A DNA stretch of 64,000 nt from Mytilus trossulus (GCF_036588685.1 NC_086376.1:11919911-11983910); one strand, 5' to 3'; shown: positions 24,031 to 36,002, counted from the stretch's first letter. The notes: generated by a model from the letters alone, not told the origin. Numbers and translations: made by a program.

Positions 24031-24285
24031 TCGGACCATGTTAAAAAGTGTGATTCTAAATCGTTATACTAATTCCGTAATCTCAAAAATCGTATAATTA
24101 ACGATGATAATACTAAAATATAAAATTGTGAACGCAAGGGGACGTTGCATACTTCCAAATGAGACAACTATCAAAAAAGAAACACAGAATGTGAAAACCA
24201 AGCCAGTTGTTACATCAGAGGTTGTTTTTCAAAGAATAAAAGTATAAAATTGGATTTATCTTTCTTGGAAGAAATTCTCGTATTA

Positions 24286-24931
24286 AGGTAGCACAATATA
24301 ACCTCCAAAGTCACAGTTTCAAAATGCTGTAACTTTCTTTATAATGCTTGAAAACTTATAAAAGTCTTAGTTATTGATAACTCTTTCAAATAAATGAAAT
24401 GTTTGTATCATACAACAATATTAATTGTGTCTAGAAAACAATACAGTAAATTTCCACATTCAATTCGACATTAGCTTCTTCAAAGATACCCCGAGAGGGT
24501 CGATTTTATTATTATCTACAAAATGATGTCTCAGATTTTGGATAGAATGTATAGATCACATTTTACATCTACTTTATCTACTTTTATGTGGTTAGGATGT
24601 TTACTCTAATTACAGATTTATGAGAGAATGAGATACAATAGCGATAATTTGAGAAACCCTTTTGTAGCTTCTGTTGTGTTGATTCAGATTATGTTAAAAT
24701 GTCCTGTATAGTTATAGAGATGATAGAGCTAAATTCATTCAGGTGAACTGACTAAGATGTTGCCATTAATTGATTGCATAATGATTGCATAACAAACATA
24801 TTGCAAATAGATTATTCTTTTATTTATTTATATATACCTCTTTTTATTAAATTATATGCAGTCTTAAAAAAGTAACAGCATTTTTAAAGTTAGAGATGGG
24901 AACTAAGGAAAATCTTTGTAGTGTGCTACCT
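24286..24931. mobile_element. Candidate miniature TIR element
   Basis: Starts AGGTAGCACAATATA and ends with the inverse of AGGTAGCACACTACA. The interior is non-coding. No clear target duplication is seen, so the limits are approximate. Confidence 0.5.
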
Positions 24932-25289
24932 AAAAATGTGCTCCGGCGAAGGCTGATACAAGTAGAAATAATACAGACTGGCATCAATTCTAAATACACG
25001 TCTGATATTAGAAATAAAGAAATATGTATATAGGTTTATTATAAATTTTTGTCATTCAATTAATTATGTTGACGTATAAATGAAACTATGTTAATTGTTG
25101 CAACTCAAATTGGTGTGGTTATAGAAAATCAGTCTGGGATTTATTTTCTATCCGTTTTTGCACTTATACATAACAAATGATGTTAGGCTTGGCAAATCGA
25201 AATTCTTCTTATCATGAACAAACTTTGTCACTTTTTTCTCATTTTTTTTGGCTGCACTACAGTGTTCCTTTTGTTCTTTTGTTTTCCTC

Positions 25290-25410
25290 TTGAAATTTAT
25301 GTGTATCCTTAGTTCCGGAGTTCCTTTTAGTTTGTAACTCGGATTTGTTTTCCCTCAATCGAATTATTGAACAGTGGTATACTACTGTTCCCTATATTGT
25401 ACATTCTTGT
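25290..25410 (+). repeat. Family U repeat, distal part
   Basis: Shares 'gaacagtggtatac', 'actgtt' and the 'agtttgtaactcggat' region with 19590-19690. Confidence 0.6.
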
Positions 25411-25589
25411 TAAACCTCACATTATATTTGTAATGCATCAACATTGTACACTGGATTATTGATGATTAACTTTTCACTTTTGTTCACAGTTGTTTATTAC
25501 CAAAAATAATAAAAAGAATGGAATATCATTGCCTGTACTCCAAACATAACGAGAATGAGTCCAAAGTACACGGATGTCCCACTCGTTTT

Positions 25590-26190
25590 ATCATTTGCCA
25601 TGTTCAATGGACCGTGAAATCGGGTAAAAAATTTAATTTGGCCTTAAAAGTAAAAAGATCAACCAATATGGAACATGTGTACTAAGTTTCAAGTTGAGTG
25701 GACTTTAACTACATCAAAAACTACCTTGACCAAACACTTTAACCTGAAACTCACACTTTTAATTTTTATGTTCAGTGGACCATGGGGTCAAAAGTATAAT
25801 TTGGTTTTAAAATAAGAAAGATCATATCATAAGGAACATGTGTACTAAGTTTCAAGTTGAATGGACTTCAGCTTCTTCAAAAACTACCTTGACCAAAAAC
25901 TTTAATCTGAAACTCACACTTTTAATTTCTATGTTCATTGGACCATGAGAATGGGGTCAACAGTCTAATTTTATTTCAAAATAAGAAAGATCATATCATA
26001 AGGAACATGTGTACTAAGTTTCAAGTTGATTGGACTTCAGTTTCATCAAAAACTACCTTGACCAAAAATTTTAACCTGAAGTTGTACGAACGGACGGACA
26101 GACGAATGGTCCGACAGACGAATGGACGAACGGACGTCTGGACACACAGACCAGAAAACATAATGCCCCTCTCCTATCGTAGGTGAGGCA
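25590..26190 (+). repeat. Pearl-like tandem array ending in ACGG microsatellite
   Basis: Three imperfect monomers: 'gaacatgtgtactaagtttc' begins at 25671, 25834 and 26003 (periods 163 and 169 bp). They are followed by an acggacggacag/gacgaatgg microsatellite (about 26090-26135) and a short hairpin-forming end (about 26160-26190, 'ctcctatcgtaggtgag'). About 160 bp core repeats plus an ACGG-type microsatellite is the arrangement described for pearl elements in oysters, which are related to non-autonomous Helitrons. The assignment is by architecture only. Confidence 0.65.
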
Positions 26191-26900
26191 TAAAAATCAA
26201 ATCTGATATCAATCAACCACTTCGTAGTATACTTTTGAAGCCTTGATTATCGAAACGTTTTGTTCTTACAGCAAGTCCATGACTTTTCAGTATAATTCAT
26301 GTGTAAGAAAATAATCAAAACGGAAAGTAGAGTGGTCTAGGGAGTAATGTATCAGGAATTTGTAAACATGATGTAACCATAGAGTGTTAATTTTTTATCG
26401 AATATTGGAATTTGATTCCATCCATTATCGTTTCAGAAATATTTGAATCACTAGCTTATCGATATGCAAAAAAGACCTTAGATTTGCAAATCTACGTGTT
26501 GAATTCGAATTTTAAGATTTTATTTTGAACAAGGTTGTTGTCAATGCCATGTTGCGCGATAACATATTTAAAAACTGTTCAAAAATATGTCTACTCATTG
26601 TAAGTAACGTATATAAAACATTGACACTGAACGATCTGACGGTTTTCACAACATTCAAAAGTTAACTCATTCAAAATGGTCAATTACACAAATACCGCGA
26701 GAAAATGTCTACCGCTTTGTACATAGTCCCTCTTGCATTCAATTCTGAGTATAAGTTACATGTTACACAAAAGCCAATGTGAAAATGAGGATGAAAATAT
26801 CATTAAGTTACAAAAGGTCACGTAATCAACAAATATGATACATAACATCTCGTCTTTTATTAGTGACATTCTTTTTGGTACGCACAAAACTTCCTCAGAT
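26191..26900. other. 5' flank of the glycosyltransferase gene
   Basis: No repeat or coding signal is recognised. The promoter cannot be placed from sequence alone. Confidence 0.4.
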
Positions 26901-26925
26901 AACTTCATACTATAACTATGAAGTT
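26901..26925 (+). promoter_or_regulatory. Perfect hairpin over the start codon
   Basis: AACTTCATA (26901-26909), a 7-base loop and TATGAAGTT (26917-26925) pair perfectly, and the ATG at 26918-26920 lies in the right arm. It could fold in the mRNA and affect initiation, or be coincidence. Confidence 0.4.
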
Positions 26926-28102
26926 GATTAAAACAATACTTATTATATATTTATTTACTATTTTATCTTGGATCGTAGTTCATTATTACAGTAAAAAAAT
27001 CGGTTATGGTTGTTCAACCTGCAATCGCACAGTTAAGGAAATATTGGTTCAGGGACATTATGAAATGGCAACGGTAAACAATGGGATTGTATCATTATCA
27101 TCAAAACATTTTGAAAAGCAGATGAAAGAGAATTTGAATAGAAGGCCTACAACTGAGACAATATCGCCGAGTGTAACTAACGTAACAAGACTTATAAAAA
27201 ATAAGGATATATTGAATAATTTTGAAACGTTTTATAAGAATGTGTCTGATAGTAAACTAAATGACTCTCTCATCCACCAACATCGATATAAAGTGTTGCT
27301 CAACAATGAAATGAGATGTTTCGGAAAAGACATCTTTCTTTTGGTGTTTGTTCATATATCAACATCGAACTTTGAAGGACGTCATTTGATTCGTTCGACG
27401 TTTGGATCTATTTCTAATTTTGATCATAAACACATTGAGTATGTTTTTGTGCTTGGACAGACGTCAGATGTCAAACGTCAACGGTATATTGAACTTGAAA
27501 GTAAAAGACACAAAGATATTATTCAGGGATCTTTTATAGATTCGTATAGAAATTTAACATACAAACTTGTCTTTAGTTTGTTCTGGGTGAATACTTTCTG
27601 TTCTAATGCTACATTTGTTATTAAAATGGACGAAGATATTATAATCAACGTTCCACTTTTAGTTTCGTACCTCTCAAAGAAAATCCGAAACAACATTACA
27701 TCTGATATATTGGAATGTCACGTTATAACTCAAAACAAGCCTCAACGTGGACGTAAAGATAAATGGTATACAACTTTAGAGGAATATCCATTTTCAAAAT
27801 TCTTACCATACTGTGCTGGACACAGTTCTATTATGTCAATAGACATTGTTAAAAAAATGTATCATGCTACAAGCAAAGTTCCATTTTTATGGTTGGAGGA
27901 TGTATATGGTAGTGGATTTGTATCCTTGCTCTTGAAAATACGAATGTTTAGACCGAAATGTTATATAAATCCTGTAAAACGTAGTCTTGAAAAAGGTACT
28001 TGCAATTTATTCTATTTAAATGAGTTAAAGAATTTGAGTAACTATGTAATTATGTGGGATGTAATAACAAGCCGAAATATATCTAAGTTTTGTAAATGTT
28101 AA
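26918..28102 (+). CDS. Beta-1,3-glycosyltransferase (GT31 family)
   Basis: Intact single-exon frame of 394 aa. It starts with a short cytoplasmic tail and one hydrophobic segment (about residues 5-23, IKTILIIYLFTILSWIV), as expected of a type II Golgi membrane enzyme. A stem region with many N-glycosylation sequons follows, then the Galactosyl_T catalytic domain from about residue 140 to 345. Family motifs seen are: RxxIRxTFG; DIIQGSFIDSYRNLTYK; the metal/nucleotide-sugar DxD motif as MDED with Asp238 and Asp240; CAGHSSIMS (the YxxGxGYxxS position); and WLEDVY with Glu327-Asp328. Such enzymes transfer Gal or GlcNAc in beta-1,3 linkage from a UDP-sugar to glycans; donor and acceptor cannot be told from sequence. 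The C-terminus is cysteine-containing (CKC). Molluscs carry many intronless paralogues of this family. It has no operon-like neighbours, and codons show no damage, so it is probably functional. Confidence 0.9.
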   Translation: MKLIKTILIIYLFTILSWIVVHYYSKKIGYGCSTCNRTVKEILVQGHYEMATVNNGIVSLSSKHFEKQMKENLNRRPTTETISPSVTNVTRLIKNKDILNNFETFYKNVSDSKLNDSLIHQHRYKVLLNNEMRCFGKDIFLLVFVHISTSNFEGRHLIRSTFGSISNFDHKHIEYVFVLGQTSDVKRQRYIELESKRHKDIIQGSFIDSYRNLTYKLVFSLFWVNTFCSNATFVIKMDEDIIINVPLLVSYLSKKIRNNITSDILECHVITQNKPQRGRKDKWYTTLEEYPFSKFLPYCAGHSSIMSIDIVKKMYHATSKVPFLWLEDVYGSGFVSLLLKIRMFRPKCYINPVKRSLEKGTCNLFYLNELKNLSNYVIMWDVITSRNISKFCKC

Positions 28103-28195
28103 AAAAAGTTGATTAAACTATTCTCATAGTAAATTACGGAAAAAAATACATATTTGTTTTCTTTGATGCTTAAGCATAACTTGTATTATATGAAA

Positions 28196-28201
28196 AATAA
28201 A
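28196..28201 (+). terminator. Polyadenylation signal AATAAA
   Basis: AATAAA lies 94 bp after the glycosyltransferase stop codon, in the sense orientation; a plausible cleavage signal. Confidence 0.5.
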
Positions 28202-30737
28202 TTATTGTTGAATTAAAACTACTTTTAATTCAGAGGGGACCCTCAGAAAAAAATATACATGTATGACAATTGTCAATTAACTATGCAATCGTTTTACCAT
28301 CGTCAACTACGACCCCGGTTTTGTTCCTTTTGTTTTAATGCGATTTACTCAGATTTTTCTTGTAAACTTGATTTGCCTCTTCCTAACTGATTATAGATAT
28401 AAACATCGATTAACTTTTGTCGAAATAACAATAAAAAAAGATCAAAATTAGTTTCTTCGTGTTTAAAACATAATAACAAATAAAATAAAATAAAGACAAA
28501 ATGTGAACAACGTTATTGTTAAAGATCTATTTTCTAAAATGCTTCTTTTTTTTTTTTTGGAACATTCAAAAACATTTTTTAAATACTTTTTCACAACAGG
28601 TTTTTTATTTGTCACTTCGTTCTAGTGTACTTGTAAATGGAAATTATATCGGACGTGTATCCTGTGTACTGAAGCACTGAACGTCATAAATATGGACCCG
28701 AGAGGGAAATAATTCTATCAAATTTCACATGATAGGTAGGACCATTGTTGTTAATTCTAAAGACAGATATCGTATTAAAAGATTTTTTTGTTGGTTTCTT
28801 GTTCATATACCGTCATAAGGTTAAATTGAAGGAAGATGTGTTTTCGAAAATCTTTTTTTTTTAAATTGAGAACGGAAATGTGTATGCTTATTATTAAACT
28901 ATTATTGTTTTTATCATAATATTATAACAAACAGAATTTATAAATTTTAGATTTCAATTCAGAAATCATCTTAGCGATTATTATTTCCACAAAAACGTGA
29001 GAGCAATGAGTTTTGAATAATTATGATAAATCAATTCTAAAAGCTTGTTCATGAAAGAAAGAAATCGAACTTTTTAATCACTGTATAACCGGTTCCTGAG
29101 TTGCACTAAATCATATATTAACCAACTGACAAAAAGATTAAAATTATTAGTGTTAAATGGGCACTAGCTGTCAAATTCATGTTCACCGATTGTATTTTAT
29201 TTTTCATATTTAATTTAAAACAATGTAAAACATTTATCCAAACTTAATCTTAATTAAACCATCAACAGTGCACTGGCACGTAAATACATAGCCTCGTTTC
29301 GTGGGTATTTAAGTCTAGACGCTATCTAATTAACTATCGAGTTGACCTCTAAAGTCAGTCGATGACCAAATAAGCGATGTAAACATAGATATAGATATAA
29401 ATAGATTAAGCAAACTTGTGTTGTTGGATTTTTCTAGATCTATTTAACTTCATATTATAGATGATCAATAAATGTTTATATCGTGTTTACTTGTTATAGA
29501 AAACATTTTGTAGATCGAATCAGTCAATCAAATGATTTACCTTTGTTTTTCTTTCCATGTTGACCTTCTTTTTCTTTAAATAATTTTACACATAGTATTC
29601 ACGTCTCTCAAGCTACGGGGTTCAATTGAAGTTCGCATGAATACAATTCAATGAGGTTGAATTATGTTCCTGCATGTGAATAGTTCATAATCAATGGGGT
29701 TTTTTATGGCTTATTTTGACAAAATTGAACCATAATAGCTGCTAAAAGCGAATAATTATTTCACTTTTTGCATTTCATTAATGATTGAGTCTAAAAAAAT
29801 AATAAATTATATGTTTTCATATATCTTTTAGCTAGTGCCCCTTTAACAGTAAAAAAAATAAAATATTTTATACCCGACTTTATACATTTCAGTGAATCGG
29901 ACAGTATTCAAGATTTATATCGGTAAAATTTCATTTAGTCAGTTAGTCTTTTTGACAATATAACAATTATTGAAAACACAACCCGTGTTCCCTTCATCAA
30001 TTAAGAAATTACAACAGAGAACAATTCAAATAAATCTGTTTGCGTTTACTTCTTAATATATGCCCTTATAGGTTTACAAGTAAAATCTGACAATTATTAA
30101 TCATTTACATAATTTCTCTCCGAAGACTATGATTTTTCTGTACCTCAAGAACTAGTATACAAATCTTGATATAATTATTATATTTTTACGGTATGTTGAT
30201 GACGTCTAAGGAAACCAGGGGGAGGGGGCAACGACCTAGACTTCCCCATCGGTTGATAAAAGACATACAAATAAATCTTCTAAGACGCCACCAAAAAAAG
30301 GTTTTTGTGGTTGATAGTCCAGCACACATTTAGTAGATTTTTTCAAATCGAATTTCCTGTTTTATGCACATTTTCGGTAGTAATAAGAAATTTCCGTGTG
30401 AATCTTTTATACATTTACATCGTATCAATCTATGCTTTGTAAAGAAAATGACATAGAAACACTTTAACAGACAATACAAATACTGACCTATTTTTCATCT
30501 GACATCTTGGGAAGACCGTGGAATGCAGTTACGGTCATCAGCTTTACCCCATTGAAATTGAGTCATGAGAAAATTGTCATTCTAATATTTAGTTGTGTAG
30601 TATATTTTATTATTGTTTGGTCTACTGGTATTCAGGTGTAACTTAGGTAGTCACTGGTTTTTTTTAGTGTTTCTATCTTTACAAGTTGTGTTTTTTTTTC
30701 TTCGTTTTAGCATTTTAAAATGTTGACTTTTTTATAA
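28202..30737. other. Intergenic, nothing recognised
   Basis: About 2.5 kb of AT-rich sequence with homopolymer runs. No gene, RNA or clear repeat seen on either strand. Confidence 0.5.
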
Positions 30738-31345
30738 ATGAGGGACGAAAGATATCAGAGAGTCAGTCAAACTCATAAATCGAGAATAAACTGACAACGT
30801 CATGGCTAAAAATCAAAAAGACAAACAATAGTACACATAACACAACATAGAAAACTAAAGAATACGCAACACGAACCACACCAAAAACTAGTGGTGATCT
30901 CAGATGCTCCGAAAGGGTAAGCACAGCCTGCTCCACATGTGGCATCTTCGTGTTGCTTATGTGATAAGAAATCCGGTAAATAGTCTAATTCGGGAGGTCA
31001 AATTCATGAAAGAGAAGGGATTGTAGTTAGGACGTTAGGAACATATCCGATATCATTTGTGAAACTATTATTCCATAACGGTCGACCAACTCGTGACGTC
31101 GTCCGTACAACTTACGAAGGGATAATTTCAACTTCACCATTTAGAACCATTTATTAGCCTCCTTGTGAGCAGCAACCCTCTATCAAGAAAATCATGATAG
31201 GAAATGCAAGCACGGGAATATCGTATCAATTGGGAAATATATACCCCGTGCTGATGCTGCTGGAATGTTACTACTTAGAAATAGAAAGTTCACAATTGGA
31301 AAGCTGAAGACATCTCTTTTATCGTAAAGTTTTGTTTTCAACCGA
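30738..31345 (-). pseudogene. 5'-truncated retroelement: RT C-terminus and 3' end
   Basis: On the minus strand a broken frame runs from 31345 with YDKRD, SFPIVNFLFLSSNIPAA and DFLIEG-like pieces, then a decayed YGRHHELVD region near 31080. The shared non-coding 3' end follows, down to 30738 ('gagggacgaaagatatcaga' in plus). It matches 36418-36985, which keeps a longer readable C-terminus. It is the same retroelement family as the RT relics at 12045-12720 and 15120-15845, judged by the SNIPAA and RGLxLTRKLLNQ block that normally follows their ASYLDLHL block. Confidence 0.65.
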
Positions 31346-32389
31346 CGATTGGTACAGACTTATCTTTGAAATAAGGAGGTATTTTCGATTTAACTTATTT
31401 GTGGTGAATGATATTTCCTAAGTTGACCACATCGAGACCTTTGTTAGCAAAGGAAAGATTAAGGAAAGATCTTTTCTCTTTTTCATTTTTTCCAATGTTG
31501 ACTGGCTTGAAAAGTCTGTGACTTGCAATATCCTAAATTATAGATGTAAGTTTGTATTGGTTTGAATGAAGGTTTGTAACAGTGGTTTCCAAACAAAAAC
31601 TGAACAGATAATGACGTTTAGAAAGGGGGTTATGAATGAAGTATCGTGCGAGTGTGGTGATTACCTAGCGGCTTTTGTATAAAAGTATTTCTCATTGGTA
31701 ACATCAAAACTTATAAAATCAATACAATCGATACGGAAAATAACATGGATATATGTTTTTGTTTGTTATAGTCTTTCATTCATTTGAATTGCATTTAAAC
31801 AAATAAACGTCTCCTAAATATAGGAATAACGCAAACAGGTGCGTGTCGCTTAAATTCGTTTTAATTCTAAATGATTCTGCGCATCTCGTATTTGTATTGG
31901 GATGTAAAGTGTCAACGATACCATTTGTCAACCCCCAAAGCACTGTTTAAATTATGAGTTTAGGGGAATACTTCTTCGTAGTGTTACTATGGATTTTAAA
32001 AATTATTTTTGAACTTTTTTATATGAACGTATTATATGACGGACCCTTTCATTTATAAACATCAATATAGTTCTATAATTAATACATGTACCAAGTGTAT
32101 GGAAAATGTATATTATCACTAGTTTCTGCATTTTCAGATACATACTAATTGCAAACACCGTGAAGTGGTCATTTAAGGATAATACTTCCGATAAAGAGTC
32201 AATTGACGATTTCTGCGATTTTTTTAATCACTTTACCTTTTTGCCAAACATTTCTCGTTATTTTTTTTATGAAATTAAAGTCAATAGCCATATCGCAAAA
32301 TTATAGTCATTTAAAGGCAATAGTGTGTGAAAGGACTAGTTTTAACTTTGTTATTGACTCGGAAAGCTATTCAACTTCGATAGTTTGAA
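31346..32389. other. Intergenic, nothing recognised
   Basis: No supported gene or repeat. The short frames near 32106-32388 are incidental. Confidence 0.45.
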
Positions 32390-32475
32390 GTTTTTGATTC
32401 GAGCATCACTGATGAATCTTTGAAGACAATATGCACGTCTGGCGTTCAATTTATAATCCTGGCATCTCAGATAAG
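32390..32475 (+). repeat. Dispersed 'gacgaaacg' repeat, diverged
   Basis: 'gagcatcactgatgaatctt', then 'cgtctggcgttc' and 'tataatcctggca' follow family order, but the gacgaaacg core has decayed. Confidence 0.6.
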
Positions 32476-32678
32476 TTCATTCTGAAATAGTTTTCAAGAA
32501 AGGTAGCCAATATGTTCCAATTGTTTTTAAAGTTTTTTTTTTATTAACTTTGATATTTATTTGGCATTTCACATAACGTAGGCATGTGTATAGTAAAACA
32601 AAGTTCTTTGTAGACGGATGTTGCAAGACATGTAATTCTATTCAACAATTTGAAGAGTTTAAACCTGTTGTTATTTTT

Positions 32679-32902
32679 ATACTGTAAACCAACTTATTTT
32701 CGCAAGCGATTTATTTTCGCGACTTTTGCGAGTGGTAAAATAACGCGAATAAAAATCTCCGAGAATATGTTTAACTTGGATCTGTCCTTATTAAACTTCA
32801 TCAAGTTAATCGGAAAATCGAGAAATCAAATAACCGCGAAGTGATCTTGAAAGGTTAAAACGCGAAATAAAGTATCCGCGAAAATAAGTTGGTTTACAGT
32901 AT
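32679..32902. mobile_element. 224 bp MITE with 25 bp perfect inverted ends
   Basis: The first 25 bases (beginning ATACTGTAAACCAACTT) are the exact inverse of the last 25. If the ends are taken as CTGTAAACC, a TA lies on each side, which fits Tc1/mariner-type insertion. The interior is rich in TTTTCGCG and CGCGAA pieces and is non-coding. Confidence 0.85.
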
Positions 32903-32933
32903 CGTGTTTTCCTGTAAAAAAAAAATCATTCTT

Positions 32934-34325
32934 ATAAGACGTTCACAGCTACTTTTGCATAGGTACTATCTTTGTACTAAAAAAATGCAGTACTGGAAAT
33001 TTACTTTAAATATTTAGTACTATTTCTTTACTTTAAACTATTGTAATATGTAGGTACTTGTAAATAAACTCAACATAGATACCAGGGGTGGTGTTCTCGA
33101 AGCTATCTTAGGATGAGAACGTGTCCTAAGTCTATCTTATGACAAGTCTTTGTCCTAAGTCGTGTTTAACTTATGATATATCTAATTGTTCGTCCTAACT
33201 TTAGGACACCCAATAAGGTGTCTTAAAAGCATCCTATCTTCATCCTAGTGTAATAAAGTTTGGATTTCGTTTTTTGCTCATTACTTTACGTAAAAATGAA
33301 CATGAAATGAAACGCACCGTCGGTTATTAACTGGTATATAAAGAAATTGTGCATGATTTTAAACTTTGAACTTCGTGTTTCACGATACGATTACACTACA
33401 TATTTAGTTCTCTTTTCAAATCAAATTGTTTTCCAGTTTGAATAACAATCTTTTTTTATATAATTACATTAGTAATTATGCATTTTAATTCTGTACATGT
33501 TATTATAAAACTCGTAAACTATTTTATTAAACAATTTCGTCATTAATAAATGTTTTATCAAAAGATATTTTGAACAATTTAAAATTTCGACTTAGGATAT
33601 GTTTAGGACGTCCTAACATAAGATTCGTCTGAGATAGCTTCGAGACACAACTTAAGAGTGTCCTAAGTTGATCTTAAGTCCATCCTAAAATTTGTCTAAG
33701 GTGTGTCTTAGGACGAATCTTAGGATACTTTCGAGAACACCACCTTAGGACTAAATATTTACAGTACTTGATTTGTACTAAATATTTTGGTACAGAAATA
33801 ATGCAATTTTCCATGTTTGAAAATCACAACTTTAAGAGATTTAAAATAGAAAAACTTTCAAAATGCTGAAAATGTAACGGTAGTAACCAAAAATCTGTAT
33901 TACCTAAATTTCAAACTGATTATGACTTGGATGGATAATTGTCTCATTGTCAGTCACACATACATAGACCAGATTTAATTATTTCTTGGTGAACAGGGAA
34001 ATTTTTTTCATAAATTAAAGAAATGTCAAAGTACAAGTGATCAATCAAGTTTTAATATTGTCAAAACCTTCTATTTTATCTTTACAAAAAAAAATTATAA
34101 TTGCTCGTCCTTTCTTTTCAAGCTTCGTCTCAAATATTTGCAAATTAAATATTTTTTTATTAAAATTTTCAAATCGCTCGCTCGCCCCAAATTTGGAGTC
34201 CAAAAATCCGTAGAACAAGAAATTTAATTGGTGTGGCATGAATTTTAATAGTAGATTTCCAGTCCTACAAATTTTTAGTACAGAAATAGTACCTATTCAA
34301 AAGTAGCTGTGTGGTCCTCTTAAAA
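32934..34325. mobile_element. Outer TIR element with nested MITE
   Basis: The left end 32934-33000 and right end 34249-34325 are imperfect inverted repeats of about 65 bp. They share CAGCTACTTTTG, ATAGGTACTAT, TGTACTAAAAA and a GGACTGGAAAT-like block. The middle is interrupted by an unrelated TIR element (33087-33744). No coding capacity is seen. A fragment of the same end occurs at 46060-46100. Confidence 0.7.
33087..33744. mobile_element. 658 bp TIR element rich in TCCTAAG/CTTAGGA
   Basis: Ends are GGTGGTGTTCTCGA and its exact inverse. Inner flanks continue with TCTTAGGAT/ATCCTAAGA and GTCCTAAG/CTTAGGAC, giving many short motifs in both orientations near both ends. It is non-coding and sits inside the larger element 32934-34325. 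Confidence 0.8.
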
Positions 34326-34394
34326 ATTTGAAGGCTCCATTACATCAAGTAGCTTTCAGGTTTTCGTATATTATGGAATACTTTACAGTTTTTG

Positions 34395-34415
34395 AATATA
34401 TATATATATATATAT
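34395..34415 (+). repeat. (AT)n microsatellite
   Basis: Uninterrupted alternating TA for about 20 bp. Confidence 0.8.
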
Positions 34416-34475
34416 CCATTGTTTCAATTTGTATAGTTTATATAGTACAATCACAAAAAAAAACGAACTCTGATG

Positions 34476-34600
34476 AAAATCCAAAACGGAAAGTCCACAA
34501 TCAAATATCAAATTCAAAAGCTTAAACACATCAAACGAATGGCTAACTTGGTGCAGGCATTTTCTTACGTAGAAAATGGTTGGCCTGTTGCCACCTTCAA
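34476..34600 (-). repeat. Dispersed repeat family T, minus copy
   Basis: 'ccaaaacggaaagtccacaa', 'aaacacatcaaacgaatgg' and 'gcaggcattttc' are the inverse of family T (compare 58078-58220). Confidence 0.75.
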
Positions 34601-35002
34601 ATTTGCCGTGTTTTTTGACACTATTTATGATTTACCACATGCATGACATGACGAAATAAATACTTTAAATGTTTTCACGTCATTTAAAACATATTTGTTC
34701 TTATCTCCAGACAATACAGAATACTTTTATTTTTATTTTACTTTTTTAACTTATTTATTGCGTTATCCCTTTTCTAGACATTGACTATATTCAGATATAA
34801 ACATTCATGGTAAATACATGTGCATTGTTAAATTGTGTTTCGTTAGATTTTCCGTTTTTACCATAATAATGATACTTGAAGTAACGTCACCTTCTACCTA
34901 CTTCTGCTATGTCGATTTTGTCGTCAACAATAATAAATTGATAGATATAAGAAGATGGGGTATGAGTGCCAAAAGACAACTCTCCATTTGATTAAAGCTA
35001 GT
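34601..35002. other. Intergenic, short repeat fragment
   Basis: No gene. 34940-35000 holds the short 'agaagatggggtatgagtgc' repeat also seen near 36343-36385 and 46405-46450. Confidence 0.45.
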
Positions 35003-35357
35003 GAGTCATTTGTAGACGAAACGCGCATCTTGCGCAAAAATAACATTTCAATCCTGGTATCTATGATGAGTTTATTTAAACTGTGTATATACCACTGCTG
35101 GAGTTTTAACTCCTCGAGGGTATCACCAGGTCAAAGTCAGCACGTATGTGTTGACTTGAGTTATCATTGATATGTTCATATTATAAATTAACTGTTTACA
35201 AAACTTGAAATACTAACATGACTGAGGCTTTTCTACCTCAAGAATAAATAACACTTAGCTGTATTTGGCAAACTTTTCAAGAATTTTAGTCACAATGCTC
35301 TTCAACTTCGTAGTTTGTTCGGCCTTTTTGACATTTTTTTTATTCGAGCGCCACTGA
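35003..35357 (+). repeat. Dispersed 'gacgaaacg' repeat, left part, split by a LINE
   Basis: Nearly a full monomer: 'tagacgaaacgcgcatcttg', 'ggtatcaccag', 'ctgtatttggca' and 'gagcgccactga'. It breaks at 35357 and continues at 36252. Confidence 0.8.
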
Positions 35358-36002
35358 CGAAGAAAGAGAAGAAAACTACAATTATTTTATAAAATTCAGA
35401 ATAATAATGCCCCTGAATATTTATGTAACCTTGTGCCCCCTAAAATTCAATGTACAACACAATATCCCTTGCGAAATGGACAAGATATCATTTTACCATT
35501 TTGCAGGCTGACACTGACTTCCCAATCCTTTATCCCATCAACAATTAAACTTTGGAATAATTTGAACATAGCAGTTCGAAATGTAGACTCGTTATCAAAA
35601 TTCAAAGTAGAATTAAAAAACTACGAAATTCGAAATGAGAATCAATCTATTTTAAAACATTATTTATATGGTCCAAGAAAATTGAACATAATATTAACCC
35701 AATTTAGATGTTCGGCATCGTTCTTGAATTGTGACTTGTTTAGAGCTAACATTATATCTGATCCAACATGTAAATGTGGTTTGGATATTGAGGACATGCA
35801 CCATTTTTTCTTCGATTGTCCTTTCTATTTAAATGAAAGGGCTATTCTGTTTAATGGTCTCAGCTGGCTTCCCGAAGGCTGCGATTTGGACTTAACACTA
35901 CTGGTTTTTGGAAAAGAAACTCTTTCCTATGATCAAAATGTGCAAATTCTCAAACAAGTATTCAATTTTATAAAGAGATCAAAACGATTCCTCGTAGTAT
36001 AG
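35358..36002 (+). pseudogene. C-terminal part of a LINE ORF2 protein (truncated)
   Basis: The frame is open from the insertion junction (35358, in frame) to the TAG at 36000-36002, about 214 codons; the first possible non-AUG start (GTG) is at 35433. It begins with a basic RRKRRKLQLFYKI segment and APEYLCNLVP. Then come a TIKLWNNL block, YGPRKLNIILTQFRCSAS, and a zinc-binding CxCG...HHFFFDCP motif near the C-terminus. This is the layout of the end of ORF2 in several marine-invertebrate LINE clades. The endonuclease and RT domains are missing because of 5' truncation, so no full protein can be made, although the remaining frame is undamaged, implying a recent insertion. Confidence 0.75.
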
